A stretch of 64,000 nucleotides of DNA. It comes from Pectobacterium zantedeschiae (GTDB taxonomy: Bacteria > Pseudomonadota > Gammaproteobacteria > Enterobacterales > Enterobacteriaceae). Made by a program: the position numbers and the translations under genes. The DNA is taken from positions 124,001 through 188,000 of the forward strand of contig NZ_NWTM01000003.1 in the NCBI RefSeq assembly GCF_004137795.1, read 5' to 3'. Shown one piece after another: positions 45,455-54,157 of the stretch (the first letter of the stretch is position 1; each line of letters opens with the position of its first letter). The notes under the pieces are model-generated. The model saw only the letters and a program-made list of their open reading frames with translations. It did no database searches and was not told where the DNA came from.

Positions 45455-45912
45455 CGCTGGTTCTACCGCTATGACCCGTTCGGGCGGCGTACCGGCAAGC
45501 GCTGTGAGCAGACGCAGGACGATATCCGCTACCTGTGGGACGGCGACCAAATCGCCGAGGTACGTCATTATCGCAACGGCGAGCTGATTGCCCGTCGACA
45601 CTGGGTACACAACGGCTGAGAGCTGCTGGTGTAGCAGCGGCAGGATACGGACGGTAGCTGGGAAACGGACTTTGTCACCAGCGGCCAGAACGGCGAACCC
45701 CAGGCTCTGTATAAACCCGACGGCACCCTGCTCTGGCAGGCACCCAAAAGCACCCTCTGGGGCCAGCGACAGAGCACTTATGCAGACAATGCCGACCCCG
45801 GACTCGCCTTTGCCGGACAGTACTGTGACAGCGAAAGCGGGCTATGTTATAACCGTTTTCGGTACTATGACCCGAACGGTGGATGCTACATTTCGCCTGA
45901 CCCGATAGGGAT
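45455..45912 (+). repeat. 458-bp Rhs-core repeat, copy 2 (orphan)
   Basis: Direct repeat of 43842-44299. It differs by nonsense changes (TGG to TGA at 45617, CAG to TAG at 45632) and a few other substitutions. It gives the orphan tip behind it a stretch of homology to the intact rhs gene. Confidence 0.9.
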
Positions 45913-46364
45913 AAGAGGTGGTCTTAACCTCTATGCATATGTTAAAAACCCTGTAAGTTGGATCGATCCGAAAGGGTTAGCTGGATGTAATATAGTCCAT
46001 AGGGCGGTGACTCCTGAACAAGCAGCAAGTATCCGGGCAGGCAATGGAATATCAAGGCCGACTCCATATCATAGAACGACACCGACTCAGCATGTAGCAG
46101 GAGCTACCGCACTCGCGTGATCCGTGGATATCAACAACTAGAAGTCAATCAACAGCAGAATACTTCGCCACTCATAGTGGAACCCAAGCAGCAAATCCAA
46201 TTGTTAAGATAGATCTGTCTAAAATTCCGAGCGATAAGATTTAAGATTTATCAAACGTTCAAAAGGCTGCGGAACATTTGCAGACTCCATTCACCCGAAA
46301 TGTAGCAGCAGCCCACCAAGAGGTATTAATCTTTGGAGAAATACCATCAGAAGCGATAATTTGA
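45455..46364 (+). pseudogene. Orphan Rhs tip, decayed ADP-ribosyltransferase-like toxin
   Basis: A displaced Rhs 3' end. The core part (RWFYRYDPFGRRTGKRC to SWIDPKGLAG) is followed by a different tip: NIVHRAVTPEQAASI, then WISTTRSQSTAEYF, KIDLSKIP and AHQEVLIFGEIPSEAI. The spaced R, STT and E elements fit the R-S-E type ART fold, so an ADP-ribosyltransferase toxin is inferred. It is broken at least four times: TGA 45617, TAG 45632, a frameshift at about 46117 (GCGTGATCC) and TAA 46242. It has no start of its own and can only be revived by recombination, which would carry the later lesions along. Confidence 0.8.
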
Positions 46365-46382
46365 TTTTTATAGGTGAATAAT

Positions 46383-46684
46383 ATGTTGGAAGAAATAAAA
46401 GAAAAGATCATAAAAATAGCTTTGTTGATGAAATTAGAACCAATATGGCGTTCAATGAAGATGCTTATATTGGGTTAATATCGTCTTTGGATAAGTTATC
46501 CAATGAATTGAAAAATAATGATTTTATTGATAAGGAGTTGGCGCTTTATTTATATACCATTCCACAAATGATACGAAATGCATATGTGAGTTTTGATGGG
46601 AAAGAAAATAAGCCTGAAATCGCATTCAGATTAGAAGACGCTTGAATTGAATTAGATGCATTGGTCATTGACTGTTTAAGTTAA
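46383..46684 (+). pseudogene. Decayed immunity gene of the orphan Rhs tip
   Basis: ATG 46383 (MLEEIKEK) stands 18 bp after the orphan tip. The frame then shifts within an A-rich run near 46410 into DHKNSFVDEIRTNMAFNEDA, which continues to RLEDA and a TGA at 46643. Reading that TGA as Trp, the frame goes on as IELDALVIDCLS to a TAA at 46682-46684, a natural end. So one frameshift and one late nonsense change are likely. A shortened product from ATG 46445 (66 residues) has no ribosome site. The family was not recognised; the immunity role is from position. Confidence 0.6.
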
Positions 46685-46688
46685 TAAG

Positions 46689-46727
46689 AGCCGGAAGCGA
46701 TCCCAACGATCCTTCCGGCTATTTTTT
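46689..46727 (+). terminator. Rho-independent terminator closing the Rhs island
   Basis: AGCCGGAAG (46689-46697) pairs with CTTCCGGCT (46712-46720), followed by A and TTTTTT (46722-46727). Confidence 0.88.
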
Positions 46728-46748
46728 ACCTGCTGTTTATTACAACGA

Positions 46749-46901
46749 TCAGAGATTAATCTCGGTCTCAATCCTGCCCCGCTCAACCGTCACCGTTATC
46801 GGCATCCCCGTCATAAACCCCGACGCTTCCAGCCAGCGGCCTTTCAAGGTTAATAGCCGAAGCTCGGTTGAATCTAACGAAATGCATACGCGATAGTGTG
46901 T
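46749..46901 (-). pseudogene. SymE-like toxin fragment
   Basis: The minus-strand frame ending at 46749 encodes HYRVCISLDSTELRLLTLK, GRWLEASGFMTGMPITVTV and ERGRIETEINL, about 50 residues. The LTLKGRWLEA-GF-TG-P-TV core is the SymE (SOS-induced, AbrB-fold toxin) signature. No proper start with a ribosome site is present, and upstream the frame runs into a hairpin and the dppF end, so only the C-terminal part survives. It marks the right edge of the Rhs island next to dpp. Confidence 0.6.
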
Positions 46902-46914
46902 AGGTAAAGCCCAC

Positions 46915-46944
46915 CACCCACGCCGCAGCAAAGCGGCGTGGGTG
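46915..46944 (-). terminator. Stem-loop after dppF
   Basis: CACCCACGCCGC (46915-46926) pairs perfectly with GCGGCGTGGGTG (46933-46944) around a 6-base loop, 13 bp after the dppF stop on the minus strand. There is no strong T-run, so it may act partly by protecting the mRNA end. Confidence 0.65.
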
Positions 46945-46957
46945 CATCGAAGGCAAA

Positions 46958-47968
46958 CTAGGCCACAGCTATACCCTGCTCGTCCTGATCGACGGCGAAG
47001 CAAGCGACCTGCTGTTCACCGTAAGTTTTCAACTGCGGCTGGAACTGCGTGCAGGTGCTAAAGCAGCGCTGGCAACGAGCGTTGAACGCGCAACCCGGCG
47101 GTGGATTCAGCGGACTAGGAAGTTCACCGATCAGCTTAATGCGCTCACGGCGTAAATCCGGGTTCAGGCGCGGCGTCGCGGAAAGTAACGCCTGCGTATA
47201 AGGGTGTCGCGGGTTGTTGAAAATGGCATCTTTACTGCCTTTCTCAACACAGCGGCCCAGATACATCACCATCACTTCATCAGCGATATGTTCGACCACG
47301 GACAGATCGTGCGAGATGAAGACGTAAGACAGCCCTAAATCCTGCTGTAAGTCCATCATCAGGTTCAGCACCTGCGCACGTACCGACACGTCCAGCGCCG
47401 ACACCGGCTCATCGGCAATCACCACGTCCGGGTCCAGCATCAGCCCACGGGCGATAGCAATACGCTGACGCTGGCCGCCGGAGAACATATGCGGATAGCG
47501 GTCATAATGCTCCGTTTTCAGCCCGACTTTCGCCATCATCGCCAGCGCCTTTTCACGACGCTCAGCTTTCGACAGTTCAGTATTGATCTGGAGTGGTTCT
47601 TCCAGGATCTGGCCGACTTTCTTACGTGGATTCAGCGATCCGTAAGGATTCTGGAAAACGATCTGGATCTTCTGTCGACGCAGTTTCTGCGCTACCGGAT
47701 CCGGCTTCAACAGATCCTGCCCCTGATAGTACAGCTCACCTTCTGATGGTGTTTCGATCATCGTCAGTAGGCGGCCCAACGTGGATTTCCCACAGCCGGA
47801 TTCCCCTACCACCGCCAGCGTTTTACCGCGCTCCAGCGTAAAGGACACGCCATCCAGCGCTTTCACCATCCGCTCCGGCGCAAAAAAGCCCTTTTTCACC
47901 GGATAGTGCTTTTTCAAATCGATCGCATGCAGTAAATACGGTTGCGATGTTTTATTCAGTTCACTCAT
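46958..47968 (-). CDS. dppF: DppF, dipeptide ABC transporter ATPase
   Basis: 336 residues. ABC ATPase with Walker [14 protein letters not shown], signature [15 protein letters not shown], Walker [13 protein letters not shown] and a switch His in [12 protein letters not shown]. The C-terminal oligopeptide-transporter extension has the Cys-rich [18 protein letters not shown], which in relatives can hold an iron-sulfur cluster. It energises uptake of dipeptides together with DppD at the inner face of the inner membrane. Its start overlaps the dppD end by 4 nt. It is the last gene of dppABCDF. Confidence 0.95.
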   Translation of the reverse strand: MSELNKTSQPYLLHAIDLKKHYPVKKGFFAPERMVKALDGVSFTLERGKTLAVVGESGCGKSTLGRLLTMIETPSEGELYYQGQDLLKPDPVAQKLRRQKIQIVFQNPYGSLNPRKKVGQILEEPLQINTELSKAERREKALAMMAKVGLKTEHYDRYPHMFSGGQRQRIAIARGLMLDPDVVIADEPVSALDVSVRAQVLNLMMDLQQDLGLSYVFISHDLSVVEHIADEVMVMYLGRCVEKGSKDAIFNNPRHPYTQALLSATPRLNPDLRRERIKLIGELPSPLNPPPGCAFNARCQRCFSTCTQFQPQLKTYGEQQVACFAVDQDEQGIAVA

Positions 47969-48945
47969 AGGGTCGGCCTCCCCGCATCATCCAGCGGTGT
48001 ATGACATTTCACCTGACGACCAGGAATATCGCGCAGCGCAGGTTCTTCCTTACGGCAGCGGTCCTGCGCATAGGGGCAGCGTGGGTTTAACAGACAGCCG
48101 TTCGGGCGGTCATATTTACCCGGCACCACGCCCGGCAGCGATGCCAAACGAGCTTTATCCACCGCAAACTCCGGCAGAGCACGCAGCAGCGCCTGGGTAT
48201 ACGGATGACGGGGTGCGCTGAAAATATCCGCCGCTTTGCCTGATTCCACCACCTGTCCGGCATACATCACGATGATGTGATGTGCCGCTTCAGCCACCAG
48301 CGCCAAATCGTGCGTAATCAGGATCAGCGCCATGTTCTCGCGCTGCTGTAATTCCAGCAGCAGTTCGATGATCTGCGCCTGAATGGTCACATCCAGTGCA
48401 GTGGTGGGTTCATCGGCAATCAGCAGTTTCGGCCGACAGGCAATCGCCATCGCTATCATCACGCGCTGGCTCATCCCACCGGAAAGCTGGTGCGGATACA
48501 CATCAAGACGCGAAGCCGGATCGGGAATCCCAACCAGCGTCAGTAGGTCAATCGCCCGCTGGCGACGCGTTTTGCGATTACCGCCCTGATGCACCTTGAT
48601 AGCTTCCATGATCTGGTAGCCCACGGTGTAGCACGGATTAAGGCTGGTCATCGGATCCTGGAAAATCATCGCGACTTCAGAACCCACCAGATTACGCCGT
48701 TCTTTCTCAGAAATTTTTGTTAAATCGCGCTGGTTAAATTCCAGCTTGTCGGCCATCACTTTGCCGGGGTAATCAATCAGTCCCATAATCGCCAGCGAGC
48801 TGACGGACTTACCGGAACCGGATTCCCCGACGATACCGACGACCTGACCTTGTTCAACCTGGTAGCTGATACGATCGACCGCACGAAACGGCAGATCCTC
48901 ATCACCAAAGTGAACCGACAGTTTATCTACATTGAGCAACGCCAT
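47965..48945 (-). CDS. dppD: DppD, dipeptide ABC transporter ATPase
   Basis: 326 residues from ATG 48945 ([15 protein letters not shown]) with AGAGG upstream; an in-frame ATG further 5' lies inside dppC. It has Walker [13 protein letters not shown], signature [15 protein letters not shown], Walker [13 protein letters not shown] and the C-terminal oligopeptide-transporter block [16 protein letters not shown]. It pairs with DppF as the nucleotide-binding dimer. The length equals E. coli DppD (327). It is 13 bp after dppC in the direction of transcription and overlaps dppF. Confidence 0.95.
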   Translation of the reverse strand: MALLNVDKLSVHFGDEDLPFRAVDRISYQVEQGQVVGIVGESGSGKSVSSLAIMGLIDYPGKVMADKLEFNQRDLTKISEKERRNLVGSEVAMIFQDPMTSLNPCYTVGYQIMEAIKVHQGGNRKTRRQRAIDLLTLVGIPDPASRLDVYPHQLSGGMSQRVMIAMAIACRPKLLIADEPTTALDVTIQAQIIELLLELQQRENMALILITHDLALVAEAAHHIIVMYAGQVVESGKAADIFSAPRHPYTQALLRALPEFAVDKARLASLPGVVPGKYDRPNGCLLNPRCPYAQDRCRKEEPALRDIPGRQVKCHTPLDDAGRPTL

Positions 48946-48958
48946 CTCTCTACCTCTA

Positions 48959-49861
48959 TTACTGCTTGAGTTTGGGGTCGAGAGCATCACGCAAACCGTC
49001 CCCCATCAGGTTAAACGCCAATACCGTCAGTAAGATTGCCAGACCGGGGAACGTCACCACCCACCAGGCGCTTTGCGCAAACTGCAAAACGTCCGACAGC
49101 ATGGTGCCCCACTCTGGCGTTGGCGGCTGTGCGCCCATACCGAGGAAACCCAAAGCAGCCATATCAAGAATGGCGTTAGAAAAACCGAGAGAAGCCTGCA
49201 CAATCAGCGGTGCCAGACAGTTAGGAAGAATGTTGACGAACATCTGGCGCGCCGAGCTGGCTCCCGCCACGCGTGAAGCGGTGACATAATCGCGGTTAAC
49301 TTCCACGAGAACCGCCGCGCGAGTCAAACGGACATAGTGCGGCAACGCCACGAAGGTCAGCGCCAGCGAGGCGTTAACAATCGAAGGCCCGAAGACAGCC
49401 ACCAGCACCAGCGCCAACAGCAGGCTCGGCAATGCCAGCATGATATCGACGATACGCATGATGAGCGCATCGACCACACCGCCGAAATACCCAGCCAACA
49501 GGCCGAAGATCACCCCCAGCACCAGCGACAATGCGACCACCAGACAGCCGACCAGCAGCGACAGGCGTGCGCCATACATCAGACGAGACAGGACATCACG
49601 CCCGACGTCGTCCGTTCCCAGAATAAACTGCCAGCTTCCACCTTCTTGCCAGACTGGCGGACGAAGCAGCGCATCGCGGAACTGCTCGGCAGGTAAGTGC
49701 GGTGCCAACACGTTGGCGCCAATGGCGATAATCAGCATCAGCACGACATACACCATGCCAACGACCGCCCCTTTGTTACGTTTAAAATAGTGCCAGAATT
49801 CCTGTAGCGGGGTCATCGGCTGCGGTGCGCTATTTACAACAGGTTCAGTGACGTGTGTCAT
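48959..49861 (-). CDS. dppC: DppC, dipeptide ABC transporter permease
   Basis: 300 residues, the same as E. coli DppC, from ATG 49861 ([20 protein letters not shown]) behind GGAAGG. It has an N-terminal membrane segment ([20 protein letters not shown]), then a BPD_transp_1 domain with about five more, and the EAA loop [20 protein letters not shown] that contacts the ATPases. It forms the inner-membrane channel with DppB. It lies 13 bp after dppB. Confidence 0.95.
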   Translation of the reverse strand: MTHVTEPVVNSAPQPMTPLQEFWHYFKRNKGAVVGMVYVVLMLIIAIGANVLAPHLPAEQFRDALLRPPVWQEGGSWQFILGTDDVGRDVLSRLMYGARLSLLVGCLVVALSLVLGVIFGLLAGYFGGVVDALIMRIVDIMLALPSLLLALVLVAVFGPSIVNASLALTFVALPHYVRLTRAAVLVEVNRDYVTASRVAGASSARQMFVNILPNCLAPLIVQASLGFSNAILDMAALGFLGMGAQPPTPEWGTMLSDVLQFAQSAWWVVTFPGLAILLTVLAFNLMGDGLRDALDPKLKQ

Positions 49862-49874
49862 CTTAGCCTTCCCC

Positions 49875-50894
49875 TTATTTCTTGTGACGGATGCGTGGGT
49901 TAACCACACCGTAGAGCACATCCACCAGCAGGTTAACCAGAATAATCATGGTCGCCACCAGCAGCACGCCGCCCTGAACCACCGGATAATCACGACGCTG
50001 CAACGCATCGATCAACCACCGTCCCAAACCCGGCCAGGAGAAAATGGTTTCCGTCAGGATCGCCCCAGCCAACATGGTGCCGACCTGCAAACCAATTACC
50101 GTCACCACCGGCAACATCGCATTACGCAACGCATGCACGACAATCACGCGCAGGCGGCTCAGCCCTTTGGCGCGGGCGGTACGAATGTAATCCTCCCCCA
50201 GCACTTCCAGCATCGCGGAGCGCGTCATACGCACAATCACCGCCAGCGGAATGGTACCCAGCACGATGGCAGGCAGGATCATGTGTTCAACCGCATCGAT
50301 AAAATCGCCTTTCTCGCCCCAGAACAGGGTATCAATCAGCATAAAGCCGGTCAGCGGCATGCTGTCATCGAGGAAAATCGTATCGCTGATGCGCCCCGAG
50401 ACGGGCGTCAGGTTGAGCTGCACGGAGACCAGCATAATCAGCATCATGCCCCACCAGAAGATAGGCATGGAGTAGCCCGTTAGCGCCAGGCCAACAGAGG
50501 TATGATCGAAAATAGAACCGCGTTTGACCGCAGCCAGCACACCAACCGGAATCCCAACCGCGATAGCAAACAGCATCGCGCAGATACCCAGTTCCAGCGT
50601 CGCTTTGAAGCGAGGCACGAATTCTTCCCACACGGGGATGCGGCTCTTGAGGGAAATCCCGAGATCGCCCTGCAACACACCGCCGATATAGTGAATGTAT
50701 TGCTGCCAAAGCGGCTTATCCAGCCCCATTTCAGCCAGCAATTGCGCATGGCGCTCGGCGGAAATACCACGTTCCCCCGCCATGATCATGACCGGGTCAC
50801 CCGGAATCATGTGCACGAATGCGAAGGTTAACAAGGTGATACCAATAAACGTTGGGATAACGAGCCCCAAACGCCGGAGTATGAACTGCAACAT
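49875..50894 (-). CDS. dppB: DppB, dipeptide ABC transporter permease
   Basis: 339 residues, the same as E. coli DppB, starting MLQFILRRLGLVIPTFIGIT. About six membrane segments, the N-terminal MIPGDPVMIMAG block of peptide permeases and the EAA loop TARAKGLSRLRVIVVHALRN. It forms the channel with DppC. A 235-bp gap with a stem-loop separates it from dppA, so the four transport genes are probably made at a lower level than the binding protein. Confidence 0.95.
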   Translation of the reverse strand: MLQFILRRLGLVIPTFIGITLLTFAFVHMIPGDPVMIMAGERGISAERHAQLLAEMGLDKPLWQQYIHYIGGVLQGDLGISLKSRIPVWEEFVPRFKATLELGICAMLFAIAVGIPVGVLAAVKRGSIFDHTSVGLALTGYSMPIFWWGMMLIMLVSVQLNLTPVSGRISDTIFLDDSMPLTGFMLIDTLFWGEKGDFIDAVEHMILPAIVLGTIPLAVIVRMTRSAMLEVLGEDYIRTARAKGLSRLRVIVVHALRNAMLPVVTVIGLQVGTMLAGAILTETIFSWPGLGRWLIDALQRRDYPVVQGGVLLVATMIILVNLLVDVLYGVVNPRIRHKK

Positions 50895-51050
50895 ATCCCG
50901 AACTCTCTATTCATGCCCGTTGGCTCATTGGCCATCAGGCTTATCATTGCTCACAGCTAAAAAATCGCCAGGAGCGATTTTAAACGTCGTGTGCGACGGC
51001 CCACAGGGAAGCAGGCAGGGAAGTCAGCTATAAAAAGTTTAACGGGCAAG

Positions 51051-51104
51051 AAACCCCGCCTCCACGGCTCCTCAAACGAGAAACCGCAAGGTCGGGGTTT
51101 TCAA
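51051..51104 (-). terminator. Stem-loop between dppA and dppB, probable attenuator
   Basis: AAACCCCG (51051-51058) pairs with CGGGGTTT (51093-51100), 30 bp after the dppA stop on the minus strand, with TTTC and mixed sequence beyond. The position suits partial termination that favours dppA. Confidence 0.6.
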
Positions 51105-51129
51105 TGTCCGTGAAAATCGAGTGGCTGAC

Positions 51130-52737
51130 TTAATCCAACGTCACGTTGTTGAAGCTATGCACGCCACGCGGCTGCACGACATAACCTTTCACGTTTTTAC
51201 GCACTGGCTCGTACACGGTGGAGTGCGCGACAATCAGTGCCGGAGCCTGATCGTGCATCACAACCTGAGCTTGCTTGTACAGCTCAATACGTTTTTCGTG
51301 ATCGGAAACAGCACGCGCCGGTTGGATCAAATCTTCAAATGGCTTGTAGCACCACTTGGAGTAGTTGGAGCCATTTTTGGCAGCATCACAGCTGAACAGG
51401 GTCGCGAAGAAGTTATCTGGATCCCCATTGTCACCCGTCCAGCCCATCAATACGGTCTGGTGCTCGCCGTCTTTCGCACGCTTCAGGTACTCGCCCCACT
51501 CGTAAGTGACGATCTTGGCTTTCACACCCACTTTCGCCCAGTCGGACTGAATCATTTCCGCCATACGACGCGCGTTCGGGTTGTACGGACGCTGTACTGG
51601 CATTGCCCACAGGTCGATAGAGAAGCCGTCAGCCATACCTGCTTCTTTCAGCAGTGCTTTCGCTTTCTCAGGATCGTAGCTGTAGTCTTTAACGTCGTTG
51701 TTGTAGCCCCACATGGTCGGTGGGATCAGGTTGGTTGCCGCTTGACCAGCGCCCTGATAGACCGCATCGATGATGGCTGACTTGTTAACCGCATAGTTCA
51801 ACGCCTGGCGAATCTTGACGTTATCCAGCGGTTTCTTCTCAACGTTGTAGGCCAGATAGCCGACGTTCAGGCCAGGCTGTTCCATCAACGTGATGTTTTT
51901 GTCTTCTTTCATGCGAGCAAGATCGGCCGGATTTGGATACGGCATGATCTGGCATTCGTCTTTTTGCAGCTTGGCATAACGTACGGAAGCATCTGGCGTG
52001 ATGGAGAAGACCAGACGGTCAACACCCGGCTTAGTACCCCAGAAGCCTTCAAAGGCTTTGTACAAAATGCGGGAATCTTTCTGGTACTGCTGTAGCTGGA
52101 ACGGGCCTGTACCGATTGGGTTCAGGTCAATTTTCTCCGGCGTACCGGCTTTCAGCATCTTATCCGCGTATTCCGCTGACAGGATGGAAGCAAAGTCCAT
52201 CGCCAGGTTTGCCAGGAACGGCGCTTCAGGGCGGTTCAGCACAAAGCGGACTGTGTAGTCGTCAACTTTTTCGATTTTGCTGACCAGCTCTGGCATCCCC
52301 ATACCCTGATAGTATTCGTAGCTGCCGCCAGACACTTTGTGGTACGGATGGTTGGCATCCTGCTGACGCATGAAGGAGAAAATCACGTCATCGGCATTGA
52401 ATTCACGGGAAGGTTTGAAATCCTTGCTGTCCTGCCATTTCACGCCTTTGCGCAGATGGAAGGTGTAGGTTTTGCCGTCTTCGCTGATATCCCATTTCTC
52501 AGCCAGCCCTGGACTGGTGTCCGTGGTGCCGTCTTTGAATTCCACCAGGCGGTTATAAATAGGAATAGAGCTGGCATCAAACGTCGTACCGGAGGTGAAC
52601 AGCTGTGGGTTAAAACCTTCCGGGGAGCCTTCTGAGCAGTAAACCAGTGTTTTTGCCTGAACACCTGCAGCGACGGACATGGCGAGCAAGCCAAGGCCGA
52701 ACTTCAACACCCTTGATTTAACCAGGGACTTTTCCAT
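51130..52737 (-). CDS. dppA: DppA, periplasmic dipeptide-binding protein
   Basis: 535 residues, the same as E. coli DppA. The signal peptide is VLKFGLGLLAMSVAAGVQA, cut before KTLVYCSEGSPEGFNPQLFT. The SBP_bac_5 fold has the signature AEKWDISEDGKTYTFHLRKG and MGWTGDNGDPDNFFATLFS in the ligand region, where the Asp that holds the peptide amino terminus lies. It delivers dipeptides (in E. coli also haem) to DppBCDF. The ribosome site is GGAG, nine bases before ATG 52737. The long upstream region suggests its own promoter and sRNA-type control, as with GcvB in relatives; no site was confirmed. Confidence 0.96.
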   Translation of the reverse strand: MEKSLVKSRVLKFGLGLLAMSVAAGVQAKTLVYCSEGSPEGFNPQLFTSGTTFDASSIPIYNRLVEFKDGTTDTSPGLAEKWDISEDGKTYTFHLRKGVKWQDSKDFKPSREFNADDVIFSFMRQQDANHPYHKVSGGSYEYYQGMGMPELVSKIEKVDDYTVRFVLNRPEAPFLANLAMDFASILSAEYADKMLKAGTPEKIDLNPIGTGPFQLQQYQKDSRILYKAFEGFWGTKPGVDRLVFSITPDASVRYAKLQKDECQIMPYPNPADLARMKEDKNITLMEQPGLNVGYLAYNVEKKPLDNVKIRQALNYAVNKSAIIDAVYQGAGQAATNLIPPTMWGYNNDVKDYSYDPEKAKALLKEAGMADGFSIDLWAMPVQRPYNPNARRMAEMIQSDWAKVGVKAKIVTYEWGEYLKRAKDGEHQTVLMGWTGDNGDPDNFFATLFSCDAAKNGSNYSKWCYKPFEDLIQPARAVSDHEKRIELYKQAQVVMHDQAPALIVAHSTVYEPVRKNVKGYVVQPRGVHSFNNVTLD

Positions 52738-52770
52738 TACTTATGCTCCATTGTGGATGATGTTGTGTGC

Positions 52771-52905
52771 TATACCCGCCCGACTCCAAGCTGCATACGC
52801 GTTAATACTGTGGTTAAAAGCATGATCGTTAAAAGCGCGATCGCTAAAAACACAGATGTTAACAACGCTGATGTCCTGTCCTGCATCTCGAAATTAATTG
52901 GGTAT
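52771..52905. repeat. Diverged copy of the palindromic intergenic repeat
   Basis: It begins TATACCC (52771-52777) followed by ACTCCAAGCTGCAT, and ends CTCGAAATTAATTGGGTAT (52887-52905), the two end types of the element at 850-1054 in inverted order. The middle has imperfect GTTAAAA-GCGATCG-like tandem units. It lies 34 bp upstream of dppA, within its control region. Confidence 0.55.
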
Positions 52906-54157
52906 GGTTGGCCAGACCTGTATTTTTATGTGCTGCGGTCTGTACCCTGTCGCCCGAAGGCAAAATCAAAATAATGGGGAGAGGAATGGTGATTGCTACA
53001 ACCGATAGTCGCACACTGTTAGATATAGTCATAATAACTACAACCTATACCTTGAAGCGCCACAACCCGCTCACGGATGCTGGATGAAGACGTAGAATCA
53101 TTCAGACAAGCCGCTGCTTTCCTCCTTATATCCCTATGACGCACTCAATTTCTCAACAGATGACGGTGACGTCAATATAAGCAGTAAGGATTTACAAAAT
53201 TTCCTTACATTTTCTTAAAAGAGAAAATACAAGCTCATCACCTTACAAAAGGTGGATGTTTTGCCTTTTTATGAAAAAACAGCGATAAAAACCGATACAT
53301 TGCTGACATAAAGAAATTATCACCATTAAAAAAACTATAGTCATCTGGTCTTACATGTCCAAGATTTGAGCACTATTTTTTGTTAAAAACGTTAACGGCA
53401 GGTGAAAACTCTGAAGGGTGATAAGAAATTATGATATTTACCATGATGCCATAAGCAAAATAATGACTATCTACGCTACATAAAAAAACTTTGCTGTCCG
53501 TAACATCAATTGGTCAAAGTGTGTGCTAAATCGTATTTCTCTACGAGTTTTATCATAAGGCTAGATGCTGTTACCGTGGGCGAGGTGGGAGCAAAGTGGT
53601 TACACTTTCGTCAGAAGCATGTACCTGCGAGAAAATGATATTGCTCAATTATTAATTGGCTATTTTAATTAAATAAATATTTTCACTAAAACGAAATTAC
53701 GCTATTTACTTATTCCCATAAAGTGGTATTTTTTCAGTCTATTATTTATCTTCCCTCCTGTTTTAGTTCCTCCTCCTTTCATAGAAAATTATTTTAATTA
53801 CAAAAAAATGACGTAAGTTATTTAAAATGGAGTTGCTGATAAGTTCACAAATACGTAATTAACGTATTATTTTTAACATTTCATCATGCTAGATTACCCT
53901 CAGAAGTGATTCATTGTTAAATAACATCCATCATTCCTTACCATTTTGTTACTAACTGATAAAAATACAAAAAAACGAACGTTCTGCTTTCTGATAATAA
54001 ACATTCCACCGCCACTGGTATTAGCAACGCTCAATAATCACACCGATATCGGTGGGAAAAAAGCCAATAGTCCACGTCGATAACGATGCACTATCAATAT
54101 CGCAATGGCAGGGATGTAATTTCTTTCTGTACCAACTGTCCTAGCAGGGTGAATATA
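52906..54157. other. 1.25-kb gene-free AT-rich region between dppA and the CitS-like gene
   Basis: Both flanking genes read outward, so this must hold two promoters. No frame with a ribosome site and protein-like composition was found on either strand, and no tRNA or recognisable RNA gene. It is very AT-rich from about 53,150 on, with long A and T tracts (for example 53,640-53,830), which would suit H-NS binding. Operators for the citrate-type response regulator cannot be assigned by eye. Confidence 0.5.

Noticed and set aside
44700..46700. Insertion sequence or transposase as the cause of the Rhs duplication
   Set aside because: No transposase frame, terminal inverted repeats or target duplication was found; the 458-bp repeat is Rhs core itself, which fits recombination of Rhs tips.
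49848..51780. Rightward frames of 211 and 219 codons
   Set aside because: They are shadows of dppC/dppB and dppA. They are rich in His, Gln and Arg and have no ribosome sites.
52753..52974. Rightward frame of 73 codons upstream of dppA
   Set aside because: It overlaps the diverged repeat and its tandem-like middle and has no ribosome site.
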